Assembly: GCA_036375715.1 (NCBI GenBank)
Contig: DASVBS010000053.1
Location: forward strand, 62,001-126,000
Direction of reading: 5' to 3'
Origin: Longimicrobiaceae bacterium
GTDB lineage: Bacteria > Gemmatimonadota > Gemmatimonadetes > Longimicrobiales > Longimicrobiaceae
DNA: 64,000 bases
In this document: positions 38,428 to 46,596 of the stretch, one piece after another
Layout: every line of letters begins with the position of its first letter
Position numbering within the stretch: position 1 is the first letter of the stretch
Notes under the pieces: generated by a model
The model's database searches: none
Told to the model about the DNA's origin: nothing
The model's input: the letters and a program-made list of their open reading frames with translations, nothing else
Position numbers and translations under genes: made by a program

Positions 38428-39717
38428 GTGAAGATCCTCTGCACCGCTGACGTTCACATTGGTCGCCGCCCCACCCGCCTGCCGGGCCGGGTGGACACCT
38501 CGGCGCACTCGTGTGCCCGCGCGTGGTCGAACCTGGTCGATTGCGCTATCGCGGAAGGGGTGCAGCTGGTGCTGGTGGCGGGAGACCTGGTGGATCAGGC
38601 GAATCGCTACTACGAGGCAGCGGGACCGGTGGAGGCAGGGGTGCGGGCGCTCGTTTCGCACGGCATCGGCACCGTGGCGGTTGCCGGCAATCACGACCAC
38701 AACACCCTCCCGTGGGTCGCCAGCCGCTTCCGTCGGGACGAGTTCCGGTTGCTCGGTCAGCAGGGCCGCTGGGAACGGCACACGGTGGAACGCGACGGGC
38801 GGCCGGTGCTGCACATCGACGGCTGGTCCTTCCCGGCGGCGGTATTCCTGGACGACCCACTGCAGCCTTACCCCCGACGGCCTCGCGACGGGGTCCCGGT
38901 GATCGGTCTCCTCCACGCGGACCTGGACCAGCCGAACAGTCGCCACGCGCCCGTGAGTCTCGCCGCGCTGCGCGCCGCGCCAGTCGACTTCTGGCTTCTC
39001 GGCCACATCCACCGGAGTGCCCTCCGGCAGCATGCCGGGGGCGCGGCATTGCTCTACCCAGGATCCCCGCAGGCGATGGACCCGGGGGAGCCGGGAGTTC
39101 ACGGCCCCTGGATCGTCGAGATCGACTCCGGCGGACGCTTTCACGCCCGCATGCTCCCGCTCTCCACGGTGCGGTACGACAGCATCGAGGTGGACGTAGC
39201 TGGAGCGGACGAGGAGGCGGAGGTAGACCGGCGAGTCGTGGCCTCCGTGCACTCGGCGCTGGCGGCGGTGGAGCCCGAGGCGGGTCCGCTCCAGTACCTT
39301 AGCCTGCGGGTGCGGCTCACCGGTAGGACGCCACTGCACCGCAGGCTTCAGCGCCGCAACTGGGAGGAGGTCGGCGACCTCGACGCGCGCTCGGGCGAGA
39401 TGCGCGCCGGAGTGGAGCGCCTGGAAATCGCAACCCGTCCTGCACGAGACCTCGACGAGCTCGCACATGGCCAGGACGCGCCCGCGTTGCTCGCGCGACT
39501 GATCCGCAACCTCGACAAGGGTACCCTGGCTCCGACGGAGGAGGAGCTCGTGCGCACCGCGGTCGCCCAGGTGGAAGAGGTCTGGAAGGCGCGCCAGTAC
39601 CTCCCGCTCCAGGAGGAGGATGACGAACGGCCATCGGAGGCGCGGGTGAGAGAGCTGCTCGGGCAGCAGGCCATGTTCCTTCTGGACGAGCTGCTGGCAT
39701 CGAGGGAGGGAGCATGA
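38428..39717 (+). CDS. SbcD/YhaO-like DNA exonuclease (metallophosphoesterase)
   Basis: 429 residues, GTG start. Calcineurin-like metallophosphoesterase motifs are intact: CTADVHIG (Asp8, His10), VAGDLVD, AGNHDH, LLHADL and GHIHRS. The C-terminal half (about 255-429) is a capping/ATPase-contact region. With the overlapping next gene (ATGA, 4 bases) it forms an SbcCD-like nuclease-ATPase pair; the partner looks more like YhaN than classical SbcC, so this may be the YhaO-type partner. Such complexes open hairpins and trim blocked DNA ends. Confidence 0.85.
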   Translation: MKILCTADVHIGRRPTRLPGRVDTSAHSCARAWSNLVDCAIAEGVQLVLVAGDLVDQANRYYEAAGPVEAGVRALVSHGIGTVAVAGNHDHNTLPWVASRFRRDEFRLLGQQGRWERHTVERDGRPVLHIDGWSFPAAVFLDDPLQPYPRRPRDGVPVIGLLHADLDQPNSRHAPVSLAALRAAPVDFWLLGHIHRSALRQHAGGAALLYPGSPQAMDPGEPGVHGPWIVEIDSGGRFHARMLPLSTVRYDSIEVDVAGADEEAEVDRRVVASVHSALAAVEPEAGPLQYLSLRVRLTGRTPLHRRLQRRNWEEVGDLDARSGEMRAGVERLEIATRPARDLDELAHGQDAPALLARLIRNLDKGTLAPTEEELVRTAVAQVEEVWKARQYLPLQEEDDERPSEARVRELLGQQAMFLLDELLASREGA

Positions 39718-42700
39718 GCGAGGCGTCGCTCCGCTTCGAAGAGCTCCAGGTCAGGCGGGCTCCTGGCTTCGACGCCGAGGGCTTCCGCTTGAGAGAGCTT
39801 TCACCAGGCATCAACATCATCCACGGCCCGAACGGATCGGGGAAGTCGACCACGGCGAGATCGGTAGCGCGTCTCCTCTGGCCGAAATCCGTGGGCGAGT
39901 CACGGGAATCGCTCCGAGGAAGGTTCCGGTTGGGGGAGGAGGAATGGATTGCGGAGGTGGACGGCTCCCGGGTGCGGTACTGGCGAAACGGCGTGGAGGC
40001 CTCCGCGCCCCACCTGCCGCCGGGAGAGGGGCATCAGCGCTATCATCTCTCCCTACACGACCTGCTCCGCGAGCGGGACTCGAGCTTCGCCGCCGTGATC
40101 GCGCGGGAGTCGGCCGGCGGTTTCGACGTGCGGGCGAGCGGAGCGAAGCTGGAGCCTCGCGCGCCGACGAGCCGGCGCAACGCGTTGAACGAGGCGCTGA
40201 ATCGCGCGAGAGAGGAGTACGATGCGGCTGTCGCGCGCCACCGCGAGCTGCGCGCGAAGGAACGGGAGCTTGCGGAGCTTCGAAGCCAGTTTCGCGAAGC
40301 CGATGCTGCTCAGCGGCGCATGGGGCTACTGGAGGCCGCGCTGGAACACGCTCAGGCGCGGGAGCGCGAGGCGGTCACTCGCGCGGCGCTGGCCCGCTTC
40401 CCGGCCGCGATGGAGCATGTGGCGGGCGACGAGTTCGAGCAGCTCTGCCGGCTTCGCGACAGCCTTCGTCGGAACGAGGAGGCGCGCCGGGACGCCGAGA
40501 AGGCGGCCGAGCACAGCCGGATGCGCATGGCCGAGCTGGCGCTTCCGGATGAGGCGCTGCGGGAGGACCTCGTCCCGGCACTCGAGGAGGACTTCGCGAG
40601 GCTGGAAACCGCGCTGCGAGAGGTAGAGCGGGCTTCCGCCGCCCACGCGAGAGCGCTCGCGCGGCGCGATGCCGAGGCGCAGCGCCTCGGAGCATTTGCG
40701 GATCCCGAGCGCCTCTCGGCGGTCGATCTCGCCGGGATCTCGAATGTGGCAGAGTTCGCCCGCCGGGTGAACGCGCTGGCCTCGCGGCGGAATGCCCTGG
40801 AAAGCCAGCTCCGCCTCCTGAACGGATCGCCCCTCGACCAGGATGCCGCCAGGGTCGACGAAGGAATTCGCCTCCTCCGCTGCTGGCTGCGCGAGCCACC
40901 GCCCGCCGCGCCGGAGACCAAGCGAAGCGGGTGGAAGCGGATGGCCGGCGGCGCGGCGGCGGTGGCGCTGGTCGGCGTGGGGGCGATTCTCGCCCTCGGT
41001 CTGCACCCCCCTTATCTGGCTATCCTGCTCCTGGGGCTCACCCTGCTGATGGCGATCTTCTGGCCCTCAGCGTCGCCACCCGCCGGGGCGGATGCGCGCG
41101 AGGTGCACCGGCGGGAGTACGAGAAGCTCGGTCTCGGTGGACCGGCGAGCTGGGACCCACGGGGGGTAGAGACGCTACTGACGAAGCTCGAGGAGCGTGG
41201 CCTCGCCGCGCGACAGGCGGTCATCCAGCAGGCCCGCCGGCGCGAGCTCGAAGAGGATCTTGCGGGGCTCGCCGCGGCCGAGCGGGAAATCGAGGAGGAG
41301 CGAGTCCGTATCGTTTCGCGCCTCGGGGTAGTCCCACCCGACACGGCACCGATCGAGCTTGCCTGGATCACGGAAGCGATCTCCCGCTGGCAGGCCGCGC
41401 ACGCTGAGGTGGTGGCAGAGGAAGGGGTCCTCCGTGCGGCCGAGGAACGCGCCGGGGAGATCGAGGATTCTCTTCGCACCCGCCTCGAGCCGCTCGGCTA
41501 TCACCCGCTCACGACGGTCGGTGAGCTATCCACTGCCATCCGCGCTCTTCAGGAGCGGCGTCAGACACTCCGGAGCGAAAACGAGAGACTGCGGAACGCG
41601 GAGGCCACGCTTCGGCGGCTCGCCGAGGAGCGCCGGACGCGGGAGGAGGAGATCCAGCGTCTGTTCGACTCGCTCGGACTGGAAGCCGGGAGCGACGAGA
41701 CGGTACGTGTCTGGTGCGAACAGCGTCCGCACTACCGGCAGGCCTACGATGCTCACCGTCGGGCGGAGAGCGTGGTCGAAGCGGCGCGTGTTCGCCTGGA
41801 GGGTCTTGGCGTCACCGCGGAGGTGATGTCGCGCCCAGCGCACGAGCTCCGAGCGGAGATCGAGCTGGAGGCGCAGCGTGCGAGCCGGCGTGACCAGTTG
41901 GCCAGCGAGATCACCGCTACCGAAACGCTTATCAATGATGCGAAGCGTTCACACAGCGTGGAGGAAGCGCTCGAGCGGGTGCAACGGGCTGAAGAGGACC
42001 TGCGGCGGGCGAGGGAGAAGGAGGCTCGATCAGCGATTGCGGAGGCGCTCATCGACGCGCTCGAGCGGGCGACGCGAGACCAGCATCTGCCGGCGGTCTT
42101 CCGGCGCGCGCGAGAGCTGTTCTCGCGCATCACCCACGCCCGCTACGAGCTGCGACTGCGTCAGGAGAGAGAGCCTGAATTCACGGCATTCGATCGGATC
42201 GATCGGCAGGAACGGCGGCTGGAAGAGCTGTCGAGCGGCACGCGAGTCCAGCTCCTGCTCTCGGTGCGAGTTGCCTTCGTCGAACAGCAGGAGCAGGGCG
42301 TGAGGCTCCCCCTGCTGCTCGACGAAGTGCTGGGCAACAGCGACGACGAGCGCGCACGCGCCATCATGGAGGCTGCGGTGGAGCTCGCCCGGGAGGGCCG
42401 CCAGATCTTCTACTTCACCGCACAGGGGGACGAGGTGGCGCGCTGGCGAGGCATCGCCAGCGAGGGACTGCTGGCGGGAATCGAGTTCCGGGAGATCGAC
42501 CTAGCCGAGGTGCGCGGAGCGGAGCGCCGGCTGGTGATCCCGCCAGCGATCCCCTTCTCTCGGCGTCTCCCACCTCACCCCGGCGGCGACGATCATGCCC
42601 GCTACGGACGCCGTCTCGGCGTGCCCCGCCTGGATCGGACGCAGGCGGAGGTGACTGCCCTCCACCTCTGGTACCTGCTCGACGATCCGAAGACGCTGCA

Positions 42701-43241
42701 CCGGCTTCTGTCGCTTGGACCCGAGCGCTGGGGTCCGCTGCGGGCCCTGGTGAGGAACGGCGGGCGCGCGCTCGTCGACGAACGACTCGCCCGCGAGTTG
42801 GAGGCGAAAGGACGAGTGGCCGAGGCCTTCCTGGAGGCAGTCGGCGTCGGCGTGGGGCGGCGCGTCGATCGGGTCGCGCTGGAAGAATCGGGCGCGGTGG
42901 GCACGACCTTCCTCGACCGCGTCGACGACCTGGCTCGAAGCCTGGAGGGGAACGCGGCGCGCATCATGGAAGCCCTCGAAGCCGGCGCCGTGCCCCGTTT
43001 TGGCACGAAGCGAAAACAAGCGCTGCGGAGCTTCTTCGAGGAGGGCGGCTACCTGCCGCAGCAGGCGCCGCTGAGTCGCGAAGAAATCCGCCAGTTCGTG
43101 CTCTCCCGAGCGGCCGGCGATCTGGCTCGAGGCACGATCACCATCGACCAGCTCGAAGGGCTGCTCGCGCGCCTCTGGCTCGGCATCGAGGGCGGCGACC
43201 TGATCAGCAGACCTGAGCCGGCTCGCACGGCGCCCGCCTGA
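39714..43241 (+). CDS. YhaN-like AAA/SMC-type ATPase with extra C-terminal domain
   Basis: 1175 residues. Walker A HGPNGSGKST at 37-46. Long coiled-coil regions rich in Glu/Arg/Ala are interrupted by a hydrophobic insertion near residue 407-448 (two segments, VALVGVGAILALG and AILLLGLTLLMAIFWPS), as in YhaN proteins. The ABC-type signature is LEELSSGTRVQLLLSVR and Walker B is LPLLLDEVLGN. After the ATPase domain (about residue 945) come some 230 further residues with no recognised domain (DRTQAEVTALHLWYLLDDP). It likely works with the SbcD-like nuclease on DNA ends. The stop codon lies inside an 80-81 bp tandem repeat, described separately. Confidence 0.85.
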   Translation: MSEASLRFEELQVRRAPGFDAEGFRLRELSPGINIIHGPNGSGKSTTARSVARLLWPKSVGESRESLRGRFRLGEEEWIAEVDGSRVRYWRNGVEASAPHLPPGEGHQRYHLSLHDLLRERDSSFAAVIARESAGGFDVRASGAKLEPRAPTSRRNALNEALNRAREEYDAAVARHRELRAKERELAELRSQFREADAAQRRMGLLEAALEHAQAREREAVTRAALARFPAAMEHVAGDEFEQLCRLRDSLRRNEEARRDAEKAAEHSRMRMAELALPDEALREDLVPALEEDFARLETALREVERASAAHARALARRDAEAQRLGAFADPERLSAVDLAGISNVAEFARRVNALASRRNALESQLRLLNGSPLDQDAARVDEGIRLLRCWLREPPPAAPETKRSGWKRMAGGAAAVALVGVGAILALGLHPPYLAILLLGLTLLMAIFWPSASPPAGADAREVHRREYEKLGLGGPASWDPRGVETLLTKLEERGLAARQAVIQQARRRELEEDLAGLAAAEREIEEERVRIVSRLGVVPPDTAPIELAWITEAISRWQAAHAEVVAEEGVLRAAEERAGEIEDSLRTRLEPLGYHPLTTVGELSTAIRALQERRQTLRSENERLRNAEATLRRLAEERRTREEEIQRLFDSLGLEAGSDETVRVWCEQRPHYRQAYDAHRRAESVVEAARVRLEGLGVTAEVMSRPAHELRAEIELEAQRASRRDQLASEITATETLINDAKRSHSVEEALERVQRAEEDLRRAREKEARSAIAEALIDALERATRDQHLPAVFRRARELFSRITHARYELRLRQEREPEFTAFDRIDRQERRLEELSSGTRVQLLLSVRVAFVEQQEQGVRLPLLLDEVLGNSDDERARAIMEAAVELAREGRQIFYFTAQGDEVARWRGIASEGLLAGIEFREIDLAEVRGAERRLVIPPAIPFSRRLPPHPGGDDHARYGRRLGVPRLDRTQAEVTALHLWYLLDDPKTLHRLLSLGPERWGPLRALVRNGGRALVDERLARELEAKGRVAEAFLEAVGVGVGRRVDRVALEESGAVGTTFLDRVDDLARSLEGNAARIMEALEAGAVPRFGTKRKQALRSFFEEGGYLPQQAPLSREEIRQFVLSRAAGDLARGTITIDQLEGLLARLWLGIEGGDLISRPEPARTAPA

Positions 43242-43402
43242 TCACCTCACGCGCCTCTCGCCAGGATCGAGAACGGCGAGCGAACCTCCACGCTGAGCCG
43301 CCTCACAAGGTGCTCACCTGATCACCTCGTAGGGCTCCAGCTCGGCATCGAGAACGGCGAGCAAACGGCGGCGCCCGACCCGGCTCACAAGCCAAGCATC
43401 CC
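43160..43402. repeat. Imperfect ~80-81 bp tandem repeats spanning the end of the YhaN-like gene
   Basis: Three degenerate copies share ATCGAG-(A/G)(A/G)CGGCGA at 43185, 43266 and 43347 (spacing 81) and TGATCACCTC at 43239 and 43319 (spacing 80). The first copy encodes the end of the protein (LWLGIEGGDL). The next two lie after the stop but keep the same frame and read as similar peptides (ARIENGER, LGIENGEQ). This looks like duplication of the 3' end of the gene followed by drift. The rest of the gap to 43456 shows no other feature. Confidence 0.6.
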
Positions 43403-43456
43403 GGGGTGCCCCACCTGCGGAATTCGGACGCCCCGCCTGCGTGAGCCGCCCGCCGC

Positions 43457-44701
43457 CTACCTCCAGAGGTACTCCGCGAAGTCCAGGAAGCGCATCCAGT
43501 CGTACGGCGTGAGATTGTGGGCACCGCGACGGATGTGGTATCCCAGCCGGCCGAAGTGCACCGGCTGCTCCAGCCCTGGCATCTGGTCCTCCCGCACGAT
43601 CGCATTCCCCCAGAGGGCAAAGACCGGAGAGGCGTGCGCCAGGGAGAGGAACTCTCCGCGAGGGTCCGCCCACAGGTCCTCGTCCGCGCTCGCGACGTAG
43701 ACCGCGCGGGGTGCCATGAGGGCGATCAACATGTGCTGGTCGACCGGCAAGTTGCTTTCGCGATCGGCGTACTCCGCGAAACGGGGCGCGAACCAGTGTG
43801 GGAAGGAGGTGGTGATGCGTTTGACCGTCTCCCCGAAGCGACGGCGGGCGAGCGCCGCGCCGCCTTCTCCCGATTCGTTGGAGATGACCAGCGAAAAGCG
43901 AGGATCTTCCGCACCCGCCCAGAGGGCCGCCTTTCCCCCGCGCGAATGGCCGAGCACAGCTACCCGCGTCGCGTCGACGTCCGGATCGGTCTCGAAGTAG
44001 TCCATTGCGCGGCTGGCTCCCCATCCCCACGCGGCGAGGGCAGCCCAGGCGTCGGTCTCGCGTTCACCCGCGGCCACCCCCTCGAAGAGCTGCATCACCC
44101 CGTTGCGATAGGTCAATGAATCATCCGGTGCGAGCTCGTTGTTCTGGATGGCGGCGATCCCGAATCCTCGGTCGATCACCTCCTCCACCGGCCAGAAGCC
44201 GGAGCGCTCCTGTCGGGTCGGGTCGGTGTTGGTGCGCGGCCGATTGTTGAGCAGCAGAAAGACGGGGGTGCGGCCGAGCACGCCGTTGGGAAGGAAGAGA
44301 AGGAGCTCGAAGGAGTGATGCCTGTCCTCGACCCGACTGTGGACGGCGATCCGACGCAGGGTCGCCGCCCCATCGAGCGCCTGTCGGTCCACCTCCAGCG
44401 TCTCGAACCAGAGGCTGTCGGGCCGCCCCGGCCGACGCCCGTAGACGTTCTCCCGGAAAAGCTCCAGGATCTCCTCGCGCCGAGCCTCCCATTCCTCAGG
44501 TTCGGTGATGCGGCTTCCATCCGACTTGCGGAGCGGATCGGGAAGGGTGTACTCCGGCACCGCTTCCTCGTCGTAGATGAACTCACCGCCTGACAGGCTA
44601 TCCACCAGGGCCGCGTCGGCCCGCCAACCTGACTGGGCGGAAAGAGGGGTCACCATGGCGAGCAGGAGCAGGGGCAGGATCAGCAGCGTGCCAACGTTCA
44701 T
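43457..44701 (-). CDS. Secreted CE15-like esterase (glucuronoyl/acetylxylan esterase-like alpha/beta hydrolase)
   Basis: 414 residues. A signal peptide (LLILPLLLLAMVTPLSAQ) precedes an alpha/beta hydrolase. Nucleophile Ser in VLGHSRGGKAALW corresponds to the GCSRxGKGA motif of CE15; a Glu in SNESGEGGAA and a His in RRGAHNLTPYDW complete the expected triad. PVFLLLNNRPRTNTDPTR is typical of bacterial CE15-like proteins. It would hydrolyse esters on plant glucuronoxylan in the periplasm or outside. The start overlaps the stop of the upstream phosphatase gene (ATGA), although the two functions have no obvious link. Confidence 0.8.
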   Translation of the reverse strand: MNVGTLLILPLLLLAMVTPLSAQSGWRADAALVDSLSGGEFIYDEEAVPEYTLPDPLRKSDGSRITEPEEWEARREEILELFRENVYGRRPGRPDSLWFETLEVDRQALDGAATLRRIAVHSRVEDRHHSFELLLFLPNGVLGRTPVFLLLNNRPRTNTDPTRQERSGFWPVEEVIDRGFGIAAIQNNELAPDDSLTYRNGVMQLFEGVAAGERETDAWAALAAWGWGASRAMDYFETDPDVDATRVAVLGHSRGGKAALWAGAEDPRFSLVISNESGEGGAALARRRFGETVKRITTSFPHWFAPRFAEYADRESNLPVDQHMLIALMAPRAVYVASADEDLWADPRGEFLSLAHASPVFALWGNAIVREDQMPGLEQPVHFGRLGYHIRRGAHNLTPYDWMRFLDFAEYLWR

Positions 44702-46299
44702 CCCGATCGCATCCAGGGGTCAGTGGGGGAAGGGGCGGTCGCTTCCATCCGCGCGACGTGCAGGGGACGAGCGAAAACCCGCTCAAACAGCTTTCCCTTC
44801 TTTTTCAGGGCCCAGAGATCCAACGGGGTCTCGCCCGCCGTCACCACATGGAGATGAACCGCGTCGTCTTGGGCGCGCACAGTCAGCTCCTGCACCTCCT
44901 GGCGGTGCTCGCGGTCGAGCGCGTCCCCCACGCGCAGCAGCGCGACCAGCGTGCGCACGCGTCTCCGGTCCTCGTCGGAGAGCCCTCCGTATTCCTTGTG
45001 CGAGCGCTTTGGCCGGGATCCGCGGTGGTAGCGTGCGACCAGTGCCGCCAGCTTGATCTCCGCGCGGCTCAGACCCGGCAGTTCGGCATGGCGGATCAGA
45101 TACCGGGAGTGTTTGTGATGCTTGCGATTCGCGACGAACTTCCCGATGTCGTGGAGGATCGCGGCCGCCAGCAGAATGCGGCGATCCACCTCGCCCAGTC
45201 CGTGAAGCGCCTGCAGACAATCATAGAGCCGTAGCGAGAGCCGGGCGACTTGCCGGCCATGAGCCTCGTCGAACTGGTGGCGACGGCCCAAGGCGATCGC
45301 ACTTTCTTCCAGCTCGTGGGTGAGTGCGGCTTCGCGAGAGGAGTGAGAGCGTAGCTCGTCGAGCAGGTCGAGCATGACCCCTTCCTTCAGACCCACGCCC
45401 GGCACCAGGATCGTTTCGGTACCCGCGATGAGCGCCAGCCGCTCGTAGACGATCGCGGCCGGCAGGATGACGTCCGCGCGGTCCTCGCGCAGGTTGAAGC
45501 GCGCCATCCGCTCCTGGTAGGAGAGAGGAGCGAGCTGATCGATCAGCTCCACGAGGCGACTGCGGGTAAGCCGCCGTGCGCCCGAGGCGTCAGGGGAAGC
45601 TTGGGCCAGCTCGGCGAGCACATCGGCATTTCCGCCCGTTGCGATCAAGGCTTCGACCCTCGTCCCGTGCGGCAAGGTTCCGATCGCCGAACCGGCATAC
45701 GCCTCGATCAGCGGGCGGAGCTTCTCCGAGGCCGGGCTACCGTTCCCTTCCCCGCCGAGCTCCTCGAGCAAGCGGACCGTACCGAGGGGAAGCGATTCCG
45801 TCCAGCGGCGCGAATGTGACTCGGCGAAGGAGAGCTCCAGGCTGCCACCTCCCAGATCGGCGAGCAACCAGCGTCGCCCGGCCAGCGGCAGACGGGCACG
45901 GATCGCTCGCCAGACCAACCGTCCCTCCTCCGCGCCGGTAATCGGCTCCACCTCGAGACCCGTCTTCTTCCGTGCCCGTTCGATCAACTCGGGCCCGTTC
46001 TCGCTCTCCCGGACCGCGCTGGTGGCTACCGCTCGGTAATGGCGCACACCCGCGGCGTCCATCCGCTCGCGGAATGTCGCCACGGCCGCGACTGCCTGGT
46101 CGATCCGCTCCGGCTCAATACGACGGCTGCGGAAGGCGGCATGGCCGAGGCGCACCGGAACCCGTCGGGATTCCAGCAGCACGAAGGCCTCCGGCGCGGT
46201 GAACTCGGCGATGGCAAAGCGGAGCGCATTCGACCCGATGTCAATCGCCGCCAGGCGGAGGGGGAACTCGACGGAGGCAACGGCGCCGGTGCTCGACAT
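44698..46299 (-). CDS. Ppx/GppA-family phosphatase with HD domain (exopolyphosphatase / pppGpp phosphohydrolase)
   Basis: 533 residues. N-terminal ASKHA fold: AAIDIGSNALRFAIAE, the catalytic segment ATSAVRESENG, TGAEEGRLVWRA and WLLADLGGGSLELSF. The C-terminal third carries an HD-type domain (AILHDIGKFV, followed by HHKHSRYLI) as in long exopolyphosphatases. It hydrolyses polyphosphate or pppGpp in the cytoplasm; which cannot be told. ATG 46299 (MSSTGAVASV) is preferred over 46368, since the extra residues are not family-like. Overlaps the esterase gene by 4 bases. Confidence 0.9.
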   Translation of the reverse strand: MSSTGAVASVEFPLRLAAIDIGSNALRFAIAEFTAPEAFVLLESRRVPVRLGHAAFRSRRIEPERIDQAVAAVATFRERMDAAGVRHYRAVATSAVRESENGPELIERARKKTGLEVEPITGAEEGRLVWRAIRARLPLAGRRWLLADLGGGSLELSFAESHSRRWTESLPLGTVRLLEELGGEGNGSPASEKLRPLIEAYAGSAIGTLPHGTRVEALIATGGNADVLAELAQASPDASGARRLTRSRLVELIDQLAPLSYQERMARFNLREDRADVILPAAIVYERLALIAGTETILVPGVGLKEGVMLDLLDELRSHSSREAALTHELEESAIALGRRHQFDEAHGRQVARLSLRLYDCLQALHGLGEVDRRILLAAAILHDIGKFVANRKHHKHSRYLIRHAELPGLSRAEIKLAALVARYHRGSRPKRSHKEYGGLSDEDRRRVRTLVALLRVGDALDREHRQEVQELTVRAQDDAVHLHVVTAGETPLDLWALKKKGKLFERVFARPLHVARMEATAPSPTDPWMRSG

Positions 46300-46596
46300 G
46301 CGGGCTGAAGATGCGAAGGTGACGGCGAGTGGGCGTGGCTCGGCGAACGGCTTCGCGCGGCCAACCACGCTTAACAGGAGCCTTCTGCCGTGCCAGGAAA
46401 TGAGGATACTGCGCGTAGGACGTTAGAGACAACTCCCTTGACGTCCTCCTGAGGGGACAGCATCGTTCCTGAGCGTGTTCCTTTCCGAGAGGACGACGCG
46501 GCCCTGCGCCCTCTCCGCAGTGCGCCCCCCGTCGCCGACCGCTTGGGTCCCCCTCCCCCCGGACCCGGGATGTCTCCCTCCATGTGCCTCCCCTGT

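Noticed and set aside
38104-39468. Open frame of 454 codons on the minus strand
   Set aside because: Antisense to the SbcD-like nuclease gene, whose metallophosphoesterase motifs are intact.
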